Shown: positions 36,202-45,994, numbered from the stretch's first letter. The stretch: DNA of 62,541 bases from Candidatus Bipolaricaulota bacterium (GCA_018609825.1 JAHEOA010000014.1:1-62541); one strand, 5' to 3'. Numbers and translations: made by a program. Notes: a model not told the origin generated them from the sequence alone.

Positions 36202-38322
36202 ATGACACAAGCAACGTTAACTAAAGAAACAGCTCGATTTATCGAAAAACTTCGCAACATCGGGATCGTCGCCCACATTGACGCCGGCAAGACGACGACC
36301 ACCGAGCGGATCCTCTTTTACTCGGGGCGCATCCACGAGATCGGCGACATCGACGAGGGCGACACCGAGATGGACTGGATGGACCAGGAGCGCGAGCGGG
36401 GCATCACCATCACCTCCGCCGCGACGCTGACGGAGTGGCGCGGCCACCGGATCAACATCATTGACACCCCGGGCCACGTCGACTTCACCGCGGAAGTGGA
36501 GCGCTCGCTGCGCGTGTTGGATGGGGTCGTGACGGTCTTCTCCGGCGTGGACATGGTCGAATCCCAGACCGAGAAGGTCTGGCGTCAGGCCGACAAGTAC
36601 GACATCCCGCGCATCGCCTTCATCAACAAGCTGGATCGGCCCGGGGCTGCCTTCGATCGGACGGTGGAGATGATGGAGGAGCGGCTCGCCACGACGCCGC
36701 TGCCGCTGCAGATCCCGACGGGCGTCGGCGAGGATCTGACCGGCATGATCGACCTGCTCCACATGGAACTATTGCTGTGGGATCAGGGCACCAAGGGGCT
36801 GGAGTACAGCCGCAATGAGATTCCCGAACAGCACCGCGAGCGGGCGGCGTCGATGCGGACCAAGCTGATCGAGTCGCTGGCCGAGATCGACGACGAGGTC
36901 ATGGAGAAGTACCTGAACGACGAGGAGCTCTCCATCGACGAGATCAAAGCGGCGATCCGACGGGCCACCCTCGCCAACGAGGGGGTTCCCGTCCTGGGGG
37001 GGACGGCCCTCAAAAACGTGGGCGTCCAGCCGATTATCGACGCGATCGTCGACTTCCTCCCCTCCCCGCTCGACCTCCCCCCGATCAAAGGCCTCTCCAC
37101 CGACCAACCCAAGTCCGACGAGGACGGCGCCCCGCAAGAGATTTACCGCCAGCCGAGCCCGGAAGATCCGCTCACCGCGCTGGCTTTCAAGGTTGTGACC
37201 GACGAATACGCCGGCCGGCTCGTCTACGTGCGCGTCTACTCCGGCCGCCTGGAAGAGGGGTCGTACGTGTACAACGCTTCCACCGGCAAACGGGAACGCG
37301 TCGGCCGCATCTTCCAGATGCACGCGGACAAGCGCGAACAAGTCGGATTCTTGGAGACGGGAAGCATCGGGGCGCTGGTCGGGCCTAAGGAGGTCACGAC
37401 GGGCGATACGCTCTGCGATCCCGACCATCCCATTCTCCTGGAGAAGATCGACTTCCCCGAGCCCGTGATCTTCGCGGCGGTGGAGCCCAAATCCGACGCC
37501 GAGGAGGAGCGGCTCAACCAGGCGCTCGGCAAGCTCGCGCAAGAGGACCCCACGTTCCGCGTGACCGTCGATGAGGACACCAACCAGACGATCATCGCCG
37601 GCATGGGCGAGCTCCATTTGGACATCATCTTCGATCGGCTCCAGCGCGAGTTCAAGACCCAGGCGAGCATGGGCAACCCGCAGGTGGCTTACAAAGAGGC
37701 GCTCATGGAGCCGGTCGACATTGAAGAGAAGTTCGTCAAACAGACGGGCGGTCGCGGGCAGTTCGCCCACGTCTACGTCCAGTTCGAGCCCACCGAGCGC
37801 GGCTCGGACTTCGAGTTCGCGAACGAGATTCGCGGCGGCGTCATCCCGCGCGAGTACATCCCCGCCGTGGAGGCCGGCATCAAGGAGTCGATGGGCAGCG
37901 GTCCCTTGGCCGGCTACCCCGTCGTCGACCTGAAGGCCACGCTCTACGACGGCTCCTCGCACCCGGTCGACTCCTCGGAGGGCGCGTTCAAGACGGCCGG
38001 CTCACGGGCGTTGCGCAAGGCGTTCGAGCGCGCCCGGGCGGAGCTGCTGGAGCCGGTGATGGAGGGCGAGATCGTCACGCCGACCGAGTACATCGGCGAC
38101 ATCGTCGGCGACCTCCACACCCGACGGGCCGAGGTCAAGGCCTTCGACATCCACGGCAACACCCAGATCATCAACGTGGCCATCCCGCTGGCGGAGACGT
38201 TCGGCTACGCGACGATCCTGCGGTCGCTGACCCAGGGCCGGGCCACGTACCAGTTCAAGTTCTCGCACTACGACGTCGTGCCGACCCATATCAAGGAAGC
38301 TGCGTTGGAGGGGAAGGTTTAA
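36202..38322 (+). CDS. fusA: Elongation factor G
   Basis: The 706-residue translocase GTPase has G1 AHIDAGKTTTTER, switch I DWMDQERERGITI, G3 DTPGHVDF, G4 NKLDRPGA, then domains II-V with the domain IV loop GGRGQFAHVYV and the C-terminal ILRSLTQGRATYQFKFSHYDVVP. The first 20 codons and upstream 25 bases are strikingly AT-rich for this genome, which would keep the start region unstructured. tuf, which normally follows, is absent; rpsJ starts 75 bases downstream. Confidence 0.98.
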   Translation: MTQATLTKETARFIEKLRNIGIVAHIDAGKTTTTERILFYSGRIHEIGDIDEGDTEMDWMDQERERGITITSAATLTEWRGHRINIIDTPGHVDFTAEVERSLRVLDGVVTVFSGVDMVESQTEKVWRQADKYDIPRIAFINKLDRPGAAFDRTVEMMEERLATTPLPLQIPTGVGEDLTGMIDLLHMELLLWDQGTKGLEYSRNEIPEQHRERAASMRTKLIESLAEIDDEVMEKYLNDEELSIDEIKAAIRRATLANEGVPVLGGTALKNVGVQPIIDAIVDFLPSPLDLPPIKGLSTDQPKSDEDGAPQEIYRQPSPEDPLTALAFKVVTDEYAGRLVYVRVYSGRLEEGSYVYNASTGKRERVGRIFQMHADKREQVGFLETGSIGALVGPKEVTTGDTLCDPDHPILLEKIDFPEPVIFAAVEPKSDAEEERLNQALGKLAQEDPTFRVTVDEDTNQTIIAGMGELHLDIIFDRLQREFKTQASMGNPQVAYKEALMEPVDIEEKFVKQTGGRGQFAHVYVQFEPTERGSDFEFANEIRGGVIPREYIPAVEAGIKESMGSGPLAGYPVVDLKATLYDGSSHPVDSSEGAFKTAGSRALRKAFERARAELLEPVMEGEIVTPTEYIGDIVGDLHTRRAEVKAFDIHGNTQIINVAIPLAETFGYATILRSLTQGRATYQFKFSHYDVVPTHIKEAALEGKV

Positions 38323-38397
38323 CCATGAAGCCGAGCCACCGAGCACCCAGCGCCCGAGACGCGGGCAGAACGATCGGAGCCGTGCAGGGATCGTGCC

Positions 38398-38706
38398 ATG
38401 GCGCGTGAGAAGATTCGCATTCGACTCAAGAGCTACGATCACGAGCTCGTCGACGAGGCGATGCGCCGCATCGTCAAGACGGCGCAGGAGACCCGTGCCA
38501 AGATCGCCGGGCCGATCCCGCTGCCGACCGAGATGAAGCGCTACACGGTGCTGCGTTCGCCGCACGTCAACAAGAAGGCGATGGAGCACTTTGAGCGGCG
38601 GATTCACAAGCGATTGCTCGACATCAAGGAGCCGACGTCCGAGACGATCAACGCGCTCATGGACATCGAGCTGCCGACGGGCATCGACATCGAGTTGAAG
38701 CTCTAA
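38398..38706 (+). CDS. rpsJ: 30S ribosomal protein S10 (NusE)
   Basis: 102 residues; a 30S head protein and, as NusE, a partner of NusB and NusG in antitermination. [47 protein letters not shown] and the C-terminal [13 protein letters not shown] are conserved. It opens the S10 gene order. The 75-base gap before it holds no gene and takes the place of tuf. Confidence 0.98.
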   Translation: MAREKIRIRLKSYDHELVDEAMRRIVKTAQETRAKIAGPIPLPTEMKRYTVLRSPHVNKKAMEHFERRIHKRLLDIKEPTSETINALMDIELPTGIDIELKL

Positions 38707-38724
38707 CGCAGGGAGACGTCGATT

Positions 38725-39357
38725 ATGGCGACAGGCATTCTGGGCCGAAAAGTGGGCATGATGCAGTGGTTCGACGAGAGCGGTCGGGCCGTCGGCGCGA
38801 CCGTGGTCGAGGCCGAGCCGAACGTCGTTGTCCAGGTCAAGAACGAGGACCGCGACGGCTACGAGGCCATTCAAATCGGCTTCGACGAGGTGGAGAGGCG
38901 CAAGCTCAACCGGCCGGAGCTCGGGCATTTGGAGAAGGCCGACGTGGCCCCGCAGCGCCATCTGCGGGAGTTCCCTCCGGACGAGGACGCCGAGTACGAG
39001 GTCGGCCAGGAGATCGGCGTCGAGGCGTTCGAGGTCGGCGAGCGGATCGACGTGAGTGGCGTCACCAAGGGGAAGGGCTTCCAGGGCGGCATGAAGCGCC
39101 ACGGCTTCCACGGCGCCTCGGCCGGCCACGGCGAAGGGAAGCGCGCCCCGCGTCGTCCCGGCTCGATCGGCAACATCATGGCCACGGGTAAGGTCTTCAA
39201 GGGCAAGAAGATGGCGGGTCGCATGGGCCACCGTCGGGTCACGGTTCAGAAGCTCGAGGTGCTCAAGGTCGACCCCGACAAGAACGTGATCGTGCTCAAG
39301 GGGGGCGTTCCCGGCCCCCGAGGGACGGTCTTGGAGCTCTGTAAGCGCGATGGCTAA
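38725..39357 (+). CDS. rplC: 50S ribosomal protein L3
   Basis: 210 residues; binds the 3' domain of 23S rRNA and reaches towards the peptidyl-transferase centre. GILGRKVGMMQWFDE, the W-finger-like loop KGKGFQGGMKRHGFHG, and HRRPGSIG-like RRPGSIGNIM are visible. The stop overlaps the rplD start by 8 bases. Confidence 0.98.
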   Translation: MATGILGRKVGMMQWFDESGRAVGATVVEAEPNVVVQVKNEDRDGYEAIQIGFDEVERRKLNRPELGHLEKADVAPQRHLREFPPDEDAEYEVGQEIGVEAFEVGERIDVSGVTKGKGFQGGMKRHGFHGASAGHGEGKRAPRRPGSIGNIMATGKVFKGKKMAGRMGHRRVTVQKLEVLKVDPDKNVIVLKGGVPGPRGTVLELCKRDG

Positions 39358-39985
39358 GACGACGCTCCACAGGTTTGCGGGCGGCCAGGACGAGATCGAG
39401 TTGGGCGATCATTGGGTCGACACGCCCGTCAACGCGGATCTGTTGCACCGGGCCGTGCGCAGCTACATGACGAATCAGCGGCAGGGGACGCGCCGCGTCA
39501 AGACCCGAGGTCAAGTGATCGGCAGCAGCCGCAAGCCCTGGCCCCAAAAGCACACCGGCCGGGCGCGGCACGGCGACCGGCGCTCGCCCCTGTGGGTCGG
39601 CGGCGGCAAGACGTTCGCGCCGCAGCCGAAGCACTACGAGCTCACATTGCCGAAAAAGATGCGCCGGGCGGCGCTCGGCTCGGCCGTGCGCGATCGCGTG
39701 CAGAGCGACCGCCTGATCGTCATCGACGAGCTCGGCTTTGAGGTCCCCAAGACCAAGGACGCCATGGCGCTGTTGGAACGGCTCGACCTGACGCCGGAGC
39801 AGGACAAGGTGCTCGTGCTCGTCTCCGCCGCGGAGAACACGATTCCGGCGCGGAAGTCGTTCAGCAATCTGCCGAAGGCCCGCTGCATGTCGGCGATGAG
39901 CGTGCATCCCTATGAGGTGCTCAACCACGAGTGGCTGCTCGTGACCGAAAACGCGCTGAGCGAGCTGGAGAGGAGGGTGCGCTGA
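39350..39985 (+). CDS. rplD: 50S ribosomal protein L4
   Basis: 211 residues; its extended loop lines the peptide exit tunnel. [25 protein letters not shown] is the conserved loop with the expected Lys/Arg residues near the macrolide site. In E. coli L4 also represses its own operon; no equivalent leader was identified here. The stop codon overlaps the rplW ATG by one base. Confidence 0.98.
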   Translation: MAKTTLHRFAGGQDEIELGDHWVDTPVNADLLHRAVRSYMTNQRQGTRRVKTRGQVIGSSRKPWPQKHTGRARHGDRRSPLWVGGGKTFAPQPKHYELTLPKKMRRAALGSAVRDRVQSDRLIVIDELGFEVPKTKDAMALLERLDLTPEQDKVLVLVSAAENTIPARKSFSNLPKARCMSAMSVHPYEVLNHEWLLVTENALSELERRVR

Positions 39986-40266
39986 TGGATCTGAACGACG
40001 TGCTTGTGGAGCCGATCCTGAGCGAAAAGAGCTGGCTGCAGCAGGACGACCGTCAGTACACGTTCCGCGTGCACCCCCGGGCGAACAAGCTCCAGATCCG
40101 CGAGGCGGTCGAGGCGATCTTCAACGTGGACGTCGTGGACGTCCGGACGATGAACATGCACGGCAAGCCGCGGCGCACGCGCTTCTACCAGGAGGGCCGA
40201 CAGGCCTCGTGGAAGAAGGCGGTCATCCAGCTCGCGCCCGGCGACCGGATCGACCTCCAACAGTAA
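39985..40266 (+). CDS. rplW: 50S ribosomal protein L23
   Basis: 93 residues from the ATG that shares a base with the rplD stop (TGATG). Conserved VEPILSEKSW, YTFRVHPRANKLQIREAVEAIF and the C-terminal WKKAVIQLAPGDRI. L23 sits at the tunnel exit and is the docking site of trigger factor and SRP. A longer in-frame start inside rplD is less likely. Confidence 0.97.
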   Translation: MDLNDVLVEPILSEKSWLQQDDRQYTFRVHPRANKLQIREAVEAIFNVDVVDVRTMNMHGKPRRTRFYQEGRQASWKKAVIQLAPGDRIDLQQ

Positions 40267-40303
40267 TGGCGTCATACCGACGGAATGAGTGGTGATTTGA
40301 CCC

Positions 40304-41158
40304 ATGCCGACACGCAAGTTTAAGCCGACGACCGCGGGCCGACGGCACGCCGAGTGGCCCGATACGTCGCATCTGACGAAGAAGCCGCCGGAGAAGTCGC
40401 TGTTGCGCTCGCTCAAAAAGAGCGGCGGGCGGAACAACCAGGGGCGCGTCACGGTTCGCGGGCGCTCCGGGGGCCACAAGCGGCGCTATCGCGTCATCGA
40501 CTTCGCGCGCGACAAGCTGGAGATTCCGGCCGAGGTCGTCTCCCGCGAGTACGACCCGAATCGGTCGGCGTGGATCACGCTGTTGCAGTACGCCGACGGC
40601 GAGAAGCGCTACATTATTTCGCCCCTGCAGCTCAAGATCGGGGCGACGGTCCGCTCCGGCGATCGCGGCGTGGAGGCCCGGCCGGGCAACGCGCTCCCAT
40701 TGCGAGAGATTCCCGTCGGCACGTTCGTCCACTGCGTGGAGTTCATGCCCGGCGGCAAGGCGAAAGTTGCCCGCGCGGCGGGCACGGGGGCGCAAGTGCT
40801 GAGCCGCGAAGGCGGCTACGTCCGACTGCGGTTGCCCTCCGGCGAGATTCGGCTCTTCGACGCCGAGTGCCGCGCCACCGTCGGCCAGGTGAGCAACCCG
40901 GATCACAAGAACGTCGTCCACGGCCAGGCCGGCCGCGTGCGGCATCTGGGGCGCAAGCCGATCACGCGCGGTGTGGCCCGCAACGCGGTCGATCACCCGC
41001 ACGGCGGCGGCGAGGGCCGCGGCTACATCGGCGGAACCCCGATGACGTTCAAGGCCAAGCCGGCCAAGGGCGTGCGCAGTCGCAAGAAGAAGCCGAGCGA
41101 CAAGCTGATCGTCCGGCATGCACGCGACGCACGGAACAAGCGCAGGAGGAGGCGTTAA
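40304..41158 (+). CDS. rplB: 50S ribosomal protein L2
   Basis: 284 residues. KSGGRNNQGRVTVRGRSGGHKRRYRVIDF, GVARNAVDHPHGGGEGR with the conserved His near the peptidyl-transferase centre, and the basic C-terminus RNKRRRRR are diagnostic. L2 is needed for subunit association. rpsS starts 3 bases after its stop. Confidence 0.98.
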   Translation: MPTRKFKPTTAGRRHAEWPDTSHLTKKPPEKSLLRSLKKSGGRNNQGRVTVRGRSGGHKRRYRVIDFARDKLEIPAEVVSREYDPNRSAWITLLQYADGEKRYIISPLQLKIGATVRSGDRGVEARPGNALPLREIPVGTFVHCVEFMPGGKAKVARAAGTGAQVLSREGGYVRLRLPSGEIRLFDAECRATVGQVSNPDHKNVVHGQAGRVRHLGRKPITRGVARNAVDHPHGGGEGRGYIGGTPMTFKAKPAKGVRSRKKKPSDKLIVRHARDARNKRRRRR

Positions 41159-41161
41159 CCC

Positions 41162-41443
41162 ATGGCCCGATCGACCCACAAGGGGCCGTACGTACACCCG
41201 AAGCTGTTGAAGAAGGTCGCCAAGGCGCGCCGCGGCGAACTGCGTGAGATCGTGACCTGGTCGCGCGCGTCGGTCGTGACGCCGGAGATGGTGGGGCTGA
41301 CCATCAAGGTGCACAACGGCCGAGCGCACGTGCCGGTCAGCATTTCGGAAGCGATGGTGGGGCACAAGCTCGGCGAGTTCGCCCCCACCCGGACGTTCGA
41401 CTCGCACGGCGGCGTCAAGAAGAAGGCGCCGAGACCGACATGA
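41162..41443 (+). CDS. rpsS: 30S ribosomal protein S19
   Basis: 93 residues: [67 protein letters not shown]. It forms the 30S head with S13 and contacts the A-site finger. The gap of 42 bases to rplV is one of the larger ones in this part of the operon. Confidence 0.98.
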   Translation: MARSTHKGPYVHPKLLKKVAKARRGELREIVTWSRASVVTPEMVGLTIKVHNGRAHVPVSISEAMVGHKLGEFAPTRTFDSHGGVKKKAPRPT

Positions 41444-41485
41444 TCGAGATTCCCGTGGAACACTCGGCGATGGAGACGAAGCGCC

Positions 41486-41833
41486 ATGACTGATGCCAAA
41501 GCGATTTCCAAGTTCGTTCGCGTCTCGCCCAAGCGCGCCCGGATGGTTGCGGAGAAGCTCCGCGGCCGTTCCGTCGACGAGGCGCTGCTGGAGGCCCAGT
41601 TCACCAACACCAAGGCGGCCCGCGTCATCTACAAGACGCTGGAGTCGGCGATCGCCAACGCGGAGCACAACTTCGACCTGGACGTCGACGAGCTGATCGT
41701 CCATGAGGCCACGGTGGACAAGGGGCCCGTGCTGAAGCGCATGAAGCCCCGCGCTCGGGGCCGGGCGGACATCATGCGCAAACCGACCAGCCACATCACC
41801 GTCGTGGTGCGCGAGAGGGAGGACGAGTCCTAA
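41486..41833 (+). CDS. rplV: 50S ribosomal protein L22
   Basis: 115 residues. ISKFVRVSPKRARMVAEKLRG and the beta-hairpin region VDKGPVLKRMKPRARGRADIMRKPTSHITVVV, which lines the exit tunnel, are present. Its TAA stop overlaps the rpsC ATG by one base (TAATG). Confidence 0.98.
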   Translation: MTDAKAISKFVRVSPKRARMVAEKLRGRSVDEALLEAQFTNTKAARVIYKTLESAIANAEHNFDLDVDELIVHEATVDKGPVLKRMKPRARGRADIMRKPTSHITVVVREREDES

Positions 41834-42499
41834 TGGGCCAGAAGATCAACCCGATCGGGTTCCGCATGGGGGTCAACCGCAAGTGGATCTCCAACTGGTA
41901 TGATCCCTCGAATGCGGCCGACTATTTGGAAGAGGATCGCATGATTCGCGATCTGATTGGCGAGCGCTACCGGGGGGCCGGCATCGCCGAAGTCAGCCTG
42001 GAACGGCCCACGACGGCGCGGCTGTCGATCGTAATCCGCACGGCGCGGCCCGGCATCATCATCGGCAAGGGCGGTCAGGAGATTGATCACTTCCAGCAGG
42101 ACCTGGAAGCGACGACGGGCCGGTCGGTGAAGATCTCCATCAAGGAGGTCGACGCCCCGGACCTCGAGGCGATCTTGGTCGCCGAAGAGGTGGCCTATCG
42201 CGTCGAGGGGCGCTTCCCCGTCCAGCGGGCGATCAAGGAGGCCGGTCGCCGCGTCATGGAGAACGGCGCCCAAGGCGTCAAAATCCGTTGCGGCGGGCGC
42301 CTCGGCGGCGCCGAGATCGCGCGCAACGTGGAGATCAAGCACGGCCGCGTGCCGCTGCAGACGATCCGCGCCGACATCGACTATGGATTCACCGAGGCCC
42401 TGACCAAGTACGGGCCGATCGGCATCAAGGTCTGGCTCTTCCGGGGCGAGCACATTCCGCTCAACTTGACGAGCCAGGTCGACGAGCGAGGTGAGAACG

Positions 42500-42519
<20 letters not shown>
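41833..42519 (+). CDS. rpsC: 30S ribosomal protein S3
   Basis: 228 residues with the type II KH domain GIIIGKGGQEIDHFQQDLE and the C-terminal domain GAQGVKIRCGGRLGGAEIAR, GPIGIKVWLFRGE. S3 forms the mRNA entry channel and contributes helicase activity. The 3' end overlaps the rplP start by about 20 bases. Confidence 0.98.
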
Positions 42520-42931
<412 letters not shown>

Positions 42932-42933
42932 CG

Positions 42934-43146
42934 ATGGCGCTGGTGGCCGAGGAGCTCCGCGAGCTGAGTGAGGACGAGCTGCGCGAGAAGGAGTCGGAGC
43001 TCAAGCGGACGTTGTTCAATCTGCGGTTCCAGCTTGCCATGGGCCAGCAGGACAACACGGCGGCGATCAAGGAGACGCGGCGCGACATCGCGCGCGTGAA
43101 GACCGTGTTGAGCGAGCGAAGGAAGGCGATTGCCGATGCCGGTTAA
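42934..43146 (+). CDS. rpmC: 50S ribosomal protein L29
   Basis: 70 residues forming two long helices: [31 protein letters not shown] and [16 protein letters not shown]29 lies beside L23 at the tunnel exit. The end overlaps rpsQ by about 11 bases. Confidence 0.97.
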   Translation: MALVAEELRELSEDELREKESELKRTLFNLRFQLAMGQQDNTAAIKETRRDIARVKTVLSERRKAIADAG

Positions 43147-43399
43147 GGAGCGAACGGGGCGCGTGACCAGCGACGCACGCGCGAAGACGATCACGGTGGT
43201 GGTGGAGAACCTCGCCGAGCACCCGACCTATCACAAGTACGTCCGCCGACGGAAGAAGTTCCACGCCCACGACGAAGCGGGCGAGGCCCGCGTCGGCGAC
43301 GTCGTCCGCATCCAGGAGACGCGACCGATCTCCAAGACGAAGCGCTGGCGCTTGGTGGAGATCGTGCAGCGGGCGCATGAGGAGGAGACCGCGGCATGA
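43136..43399 (+). CDS. rpsQ: 30S ribosomal protein S17
   Basis: 87 residues from the ATG at 43136, an OB-fold primary binder of 16S r[61 protein letters not shown]. An in-frame TTG two codons earlier is possible. The stop overlaps rplN by 4 bases. Confidence 0.97.
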   Translation: MPVKERTGRVTSDARAKTITVVVENLAEHPTYHKYVRRRKKFHAHDEAGEARVGDVVRIQETRPISKTKRWRLVEIVQRAHEEETAA

Positions 43400-43764
43400 T
43401 TCAGATCCGGAGCATGCTCAACGTCACCGACAACTCGGGGGCCCGACAGATTCGCGTCATCAACATCATGGGGCGGCCCGGATCGAAGCGCGGCCGGGTG
43501 GGCGACATCGTCGTCGGCTCGGTCCGCCGACGCCTGCCGAACAGCGAAATGGAGAAGGGTCAAGTCGTGCGCGGGGTCATCGTCCGCACGCGCAACCGCT
43601 ATCGTCGTGAGGACGGCAGCTACGTGCGATTCGACGACAACGCGGTCGTGCTCGTCAACACGGACCTGGAGCCCGTGGGAACGCGCGTGTTTGGGCCCGT
43701 GCCGCGCGAGCTCCGTCGGCTGAACATGCTGCGGGTGCTGTCGTTGGCGCCGGAGGTGCTGTGA
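43396..43764 (+). CDS. rplN: 50S ribosomal protein L14
   Basis: 122 residues, the standard length: [32 protein letters not shown]-like VVRGVIVRTRNRYRREDGSYVRFDDNAVVL, and the terminal LAPEVL. L14 contacts L19 and 16S h14, forming an intersubunit bridge. Its TGA overlaps the rplX ATG by one base. Confidence 0.98.
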   Translation: MIQIRSMLNVTDNSGARQIRVINIMGRPGSKRGRVGDIVVGSVRRRLPNSEMEKGQVVRGVIVRTRNRYRREDGSYVRFDDNAVVLVNTDLEPVGTRVFGPVPRELRRLNMLRVLSLAPEVL

Positions 43765-44075
43765 TGCGCAAGGTTCACCGAGGCGACATCGTCAAAGTGA
43801 TCAGGGGCAACGACCGCGGCGCGCGCGGCGAAGTGATGCGGGTTGAGCCCAAGGATCGGGTCGTCGTGAAGGGTGTCAAGATGATCACGAAGCACCAGCG
43901 CCCGACCCAGACCCAGCGCGAGGGCGGCATCATCGAGCGCGAGGGGACGGTTCCCATGTCGAACGTGCTCGTGGTCTGCCCGCTGTGCGACACGCCGACG
44001 CGCGTGGGGTTCCACGTCACCGAGGCCGGCGAGAAGCTGCGCCAGTGCAAACAGTGTGGGGAGACGTTCGAGTGA
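43764..44075 (+). CDS. rplX: 50S ribosomal protein L24 (with C-terminal zinc ribbon)
   Basis: 103 residues from the ATG at 43764 (GGAGG 7 bases upstream). The KOW motif HRGDIVKVIRGNDRGARGEV is followed by a Cys4 site, Cys72/Cys75 (CPLC) and Cys95/Cys98 (CKQC), a zinc-binding extension found in many non-proteobacterial L24 proteins. L24 is an assembly initiator of the 50S. The TGA overlaps the rplE ATG by one base. Confidence 0.97.
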   Translation: MRKVHRGDIVKVIRGNDRGARGEVMRVEPKDRVVVKGVKMITKHQRPTQTQREGGIIEREGTVPMSNVLVVCPLCDTPTRVGFHVTEAGEKLRQCKQCGETFE

Positions 44076-44614
44076 TGGCGACGCTACACGAGACGTTCCG
44101 CAGCGAGATCGTCCCGCGGCTCCAGGAGGAGCTCGGCTATGCGAACGTCATGCAGGTGCCCCAGATCGCCAAGATCGTCGTAAACATGGGCATCGAAGAG
44201 GCCCACGACGATCCCAAGATCCTGGAGGGCTGCATGAACGACCTGGCGGCCCTGTCGGGCCAGCAGCCCGTCGTGACCCGAGCGAAGCGCAGCGTCTCCG
44301 ACTTCGACATCGTCAAGGGCGACCCGGTCGGCTGCCGTGTCACCCTGCGCGGGGCACGGGCCGACGCGTTCGTGGAGAAGCTCTTCAACGTCGTCCTGCC
44401 GTCGGTGCGCGACTTCCGCGGGCTATCGTCCGACGGGTTCGACGGGCACGGCAACTACTCGCTCGGGCTCGACGAGCAGCTCGTGTTCCCGGAGATCCGC
44501 TACGACGACATCGTCAAGGTCCAGGGCATGGACATCACGATCGTCACGACCGCGGCGAGCGATCGCGAGGCGTACTATCTGTTGCAGGCGTTGGGGTGCC
44601 CGTTCCAAGACTGA
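44075..44614 (+). CDS. rplE: 50S ribosomal protein L5
   Basis: 179 residues from the ATG that shares a base with the rplX stop. NVMQVPQIAKIVVNMGIEEA, KRSVSDFDIVKGDPVGCRVTLRG, FNVVLPSVRDFRGLS and YSLGLDEQLVFPEI match. L5 holds 5S rRNA in the central protuberance. Confidence 0.98.
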   Translation: MATLHETFRSEIVPRLQEELGYANVMQVPQIAKIVVNMGIEEAHDDPKILEGCMNDLAALSGQQPVVTRAKRSVSDFDIVKGDPVGCRVTLRGARADAFVEKLFNVVLPSVRDFRGLSSDGFDGHGNYSLGLDEQLVFPEIRYDDIVKVQGMDITIVTTAASDREAYYLLQALGCPFQD

Positions 44615-44632
44615 AGTCAGGAGATTTTCAAC

Positions 44633-44818
44633 ATGGCCAAAACATCGTGGATCGTGAAGAGCAGACGACGGCCGAAGTTCAGCTCGCGGAAGGTCAACCG
44701 CTGCCGCGTCTGCGGACGACGACACGGCTACATTCGAGATTTCGGGCTGTGTCGACTCTGTTTCCGCGAGATGGCGCACCGCGGTGAGATTCCCGGCGTC
44801 AAGAAGTCGAGTTGGTGA
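44633..44818 (+). CDS. rpsN: 30S ribosomal protein S14, zinc-binding type Z
   Basis: 61 residues, the short zinc form (type Z), with Cys24, Cys27, Cys40 and Cys43 (CRVC and CRLC). The N-terminus [19 protein letters not shown] and [20 protein letters not shown] fit. The zinc-independent long paralogue was not seen in the window. Confidence 0.98.
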   Translation: MAKTSWIVKSRRRPKFSSRKVNRCRVCGRRHGYIRDFGLCRLCFREMAHRGEIPGVKKSSW

Positions 44819-44823
44819 GCGAA

Positions 44824-45261
44824 ATGAGCACGCAACCGAAGTCGAAGATGAACGTCGTCGTCTCGGATCCGATCGGGGACATGGTCACCCGGATCCGGAA
44901 TTCGAACGAGCGGTATCGGGACACGCTGGCGATGCCCTCGTCCCACATCAAGGAGTCGATCGCCCAGATTCTTCAGGACGAAGGGTTCATCAGCGGCTAC
45001 GAGGTCGCCAACGAGGGCGGCGCGCAGCGCATCCTGACGATCCGCCTGAAGTACAAGGGCGGTCGTCGACGCGAGCGCGTCATCCAGGATCTGCAGCGCG
45101 TGAGCAAGCCGAGTCGGCGTGTCTACGTGAGCGCGGACGAGATTCCGACGGTGCTCGGCGGACTCGGCATCGCCATCCTGACGACCTCGCATGGGATCCT
45201 GACCGACCATCAGGCCCGTGAGAAGCGCGTCGGCGGCGAAGTGCTCTGCTACGTCTGGTAA
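44824..45261 (+). CDS. rpsH: 30S ribosomal protein S8
   Basis: 145 residues from ATG at 44824, preceded by GGTGA at a 5-base distance; TTG and GTG codons at 44812 and 44815 overlap the rpsN stop and are alternatives. VSDPIGDMVTRIRNSNERY, MPSSHIKESIAQILQDEGFI and the C-terminal GLGIAILTTSHGILTDHQA are conserved. In E. coli S8 represses the spc operon translationally. A 151-base gap follows. Confidence 0.96.
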   Translation: MSTQPKSKMNVVVSDPIGDMVTRIRNSNERYRDTLAMPSSHIKESIAQILQDEGFISGYEVANEGGAQRILTIRLKYKGGRRRERVIQDLQRVSKPSRRVYVSADEIPTVLGGLGIAILTTSHGILTDHQAREKRVGGEVLCYVW

Positions 45262-45412
45262 GGCGCCTGGCTACCAGGCCGGCAAGCACGGCGTCGCTGC
45301 GGCCGTGACGCCGTATCTTGGAACGGGCGACGACGGCGGGCCGAGCACGCGGATGGGCACGAGGTATTTGAATTCTGATGCGTCAAGACGAGGTGGCTAG
45401 AAGGGAGCGACC
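45262..45412 (+). other. Unusual 151-base gap inside the spc operon with two hairpins
   Basis: Most neighbouring genes overlap or nearly touch, but rpsH and rplF are 151 bases apart. The gap holds GCCTGG-CTA-CCAGGC (45265-45279) and ACGGCGTC with GACGCCGT (45288-45314, perfect 8-bp arms, 11-base loop), then an AT-richer stretch. No gene is evident. It may be a processing, attenuation or internal promoter region. Confidence 0.6.
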
Positions 45413-45988
45413 ATGTCGCGGATAGGCCGATTGCCGATTGAGATTCCCGAGGGCGTCAACGTCTCGGTGGAAGAGACGCCGGGGGTGGTGCATGTCGAAG
45501 GCCCCGCCGGCACGCTGGAGCAGCGCTACGAGCCGAAGTTTGTGGATATCGTCGTGGACGACGGCGTCGTCGAGGTGCAGCGCCGCGGCGAGACGAAGGC
45601 CCACAAGGCCCGCCACGGGCTCTATCGCTCGTTGATCGCCAACCTGGTGCACGGAGCGCGCGAGCCCTACGAGCGCCGACTCCACTTGATCGGCCTCGGC
45701 TATCGGGCACGCATGCAAGGGCCACAAGAGTTGGTGCTCGAGGTTGGCTACAGCCATCCCATTCATTTCCCGATTCCGGACGGCGTCGAGGCCTCCGTCG
45801 AGGACTCGCAAAGCAGCAGCATCCAGGCGATCGTCGTCCTCAAAAGCCCCGACAAGCAGCTCGTGGGCGAGGTGGCCGCCGAGATTCGTGCGCTGCGGGT
45901 GCCGGAGCCGTACAAGGGAACAGGCATCAAGTACCACAACGAGACGATCGAGCGCAAGGAGGGCAAGCTCGCCGGCGCAGGCGAGTGA
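45413..45988 (+). CDS. rplF: 50S ribosomal protein L6
   Basis: 191 residues: MSRIGRLPIEIPEGVNVSVE, GLYRSLIANLVHGA, RLHLIGLGYRARMQG, and the C-terminal RVPEPYKGTGIKYHNETIERKEGK. L6 binds near the sarcin-ricin loop. AGAAGGGAG precedes the ATG. Confidence 0.98.
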   Translation: MSRIGRLPIEIPEGVNVSVEETPGVVHVEGPAGTLEQRYEPKFVDIVVDDGVVEVQRRGETKAHKARHGLYRSLIANLVHGAREPYERRLHLIGLGYRARMQGPQELVLEVGYSHPIHFPIPDGVEASVEDSQSSSIQAIVVLKSPDKQLVGEVAAEIRALRVPEPYKGTGIKYHNETIERKEGKLAGAGE

Positions 45989-45994
45989 TGAACC

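Noticed and set aside
45218..45400. Small frame spanning the rpsH-rplF gap
   Set aside because: It begins within rpsH, has no conserved motif and spans the hairpins; no ribosomal protein fits.
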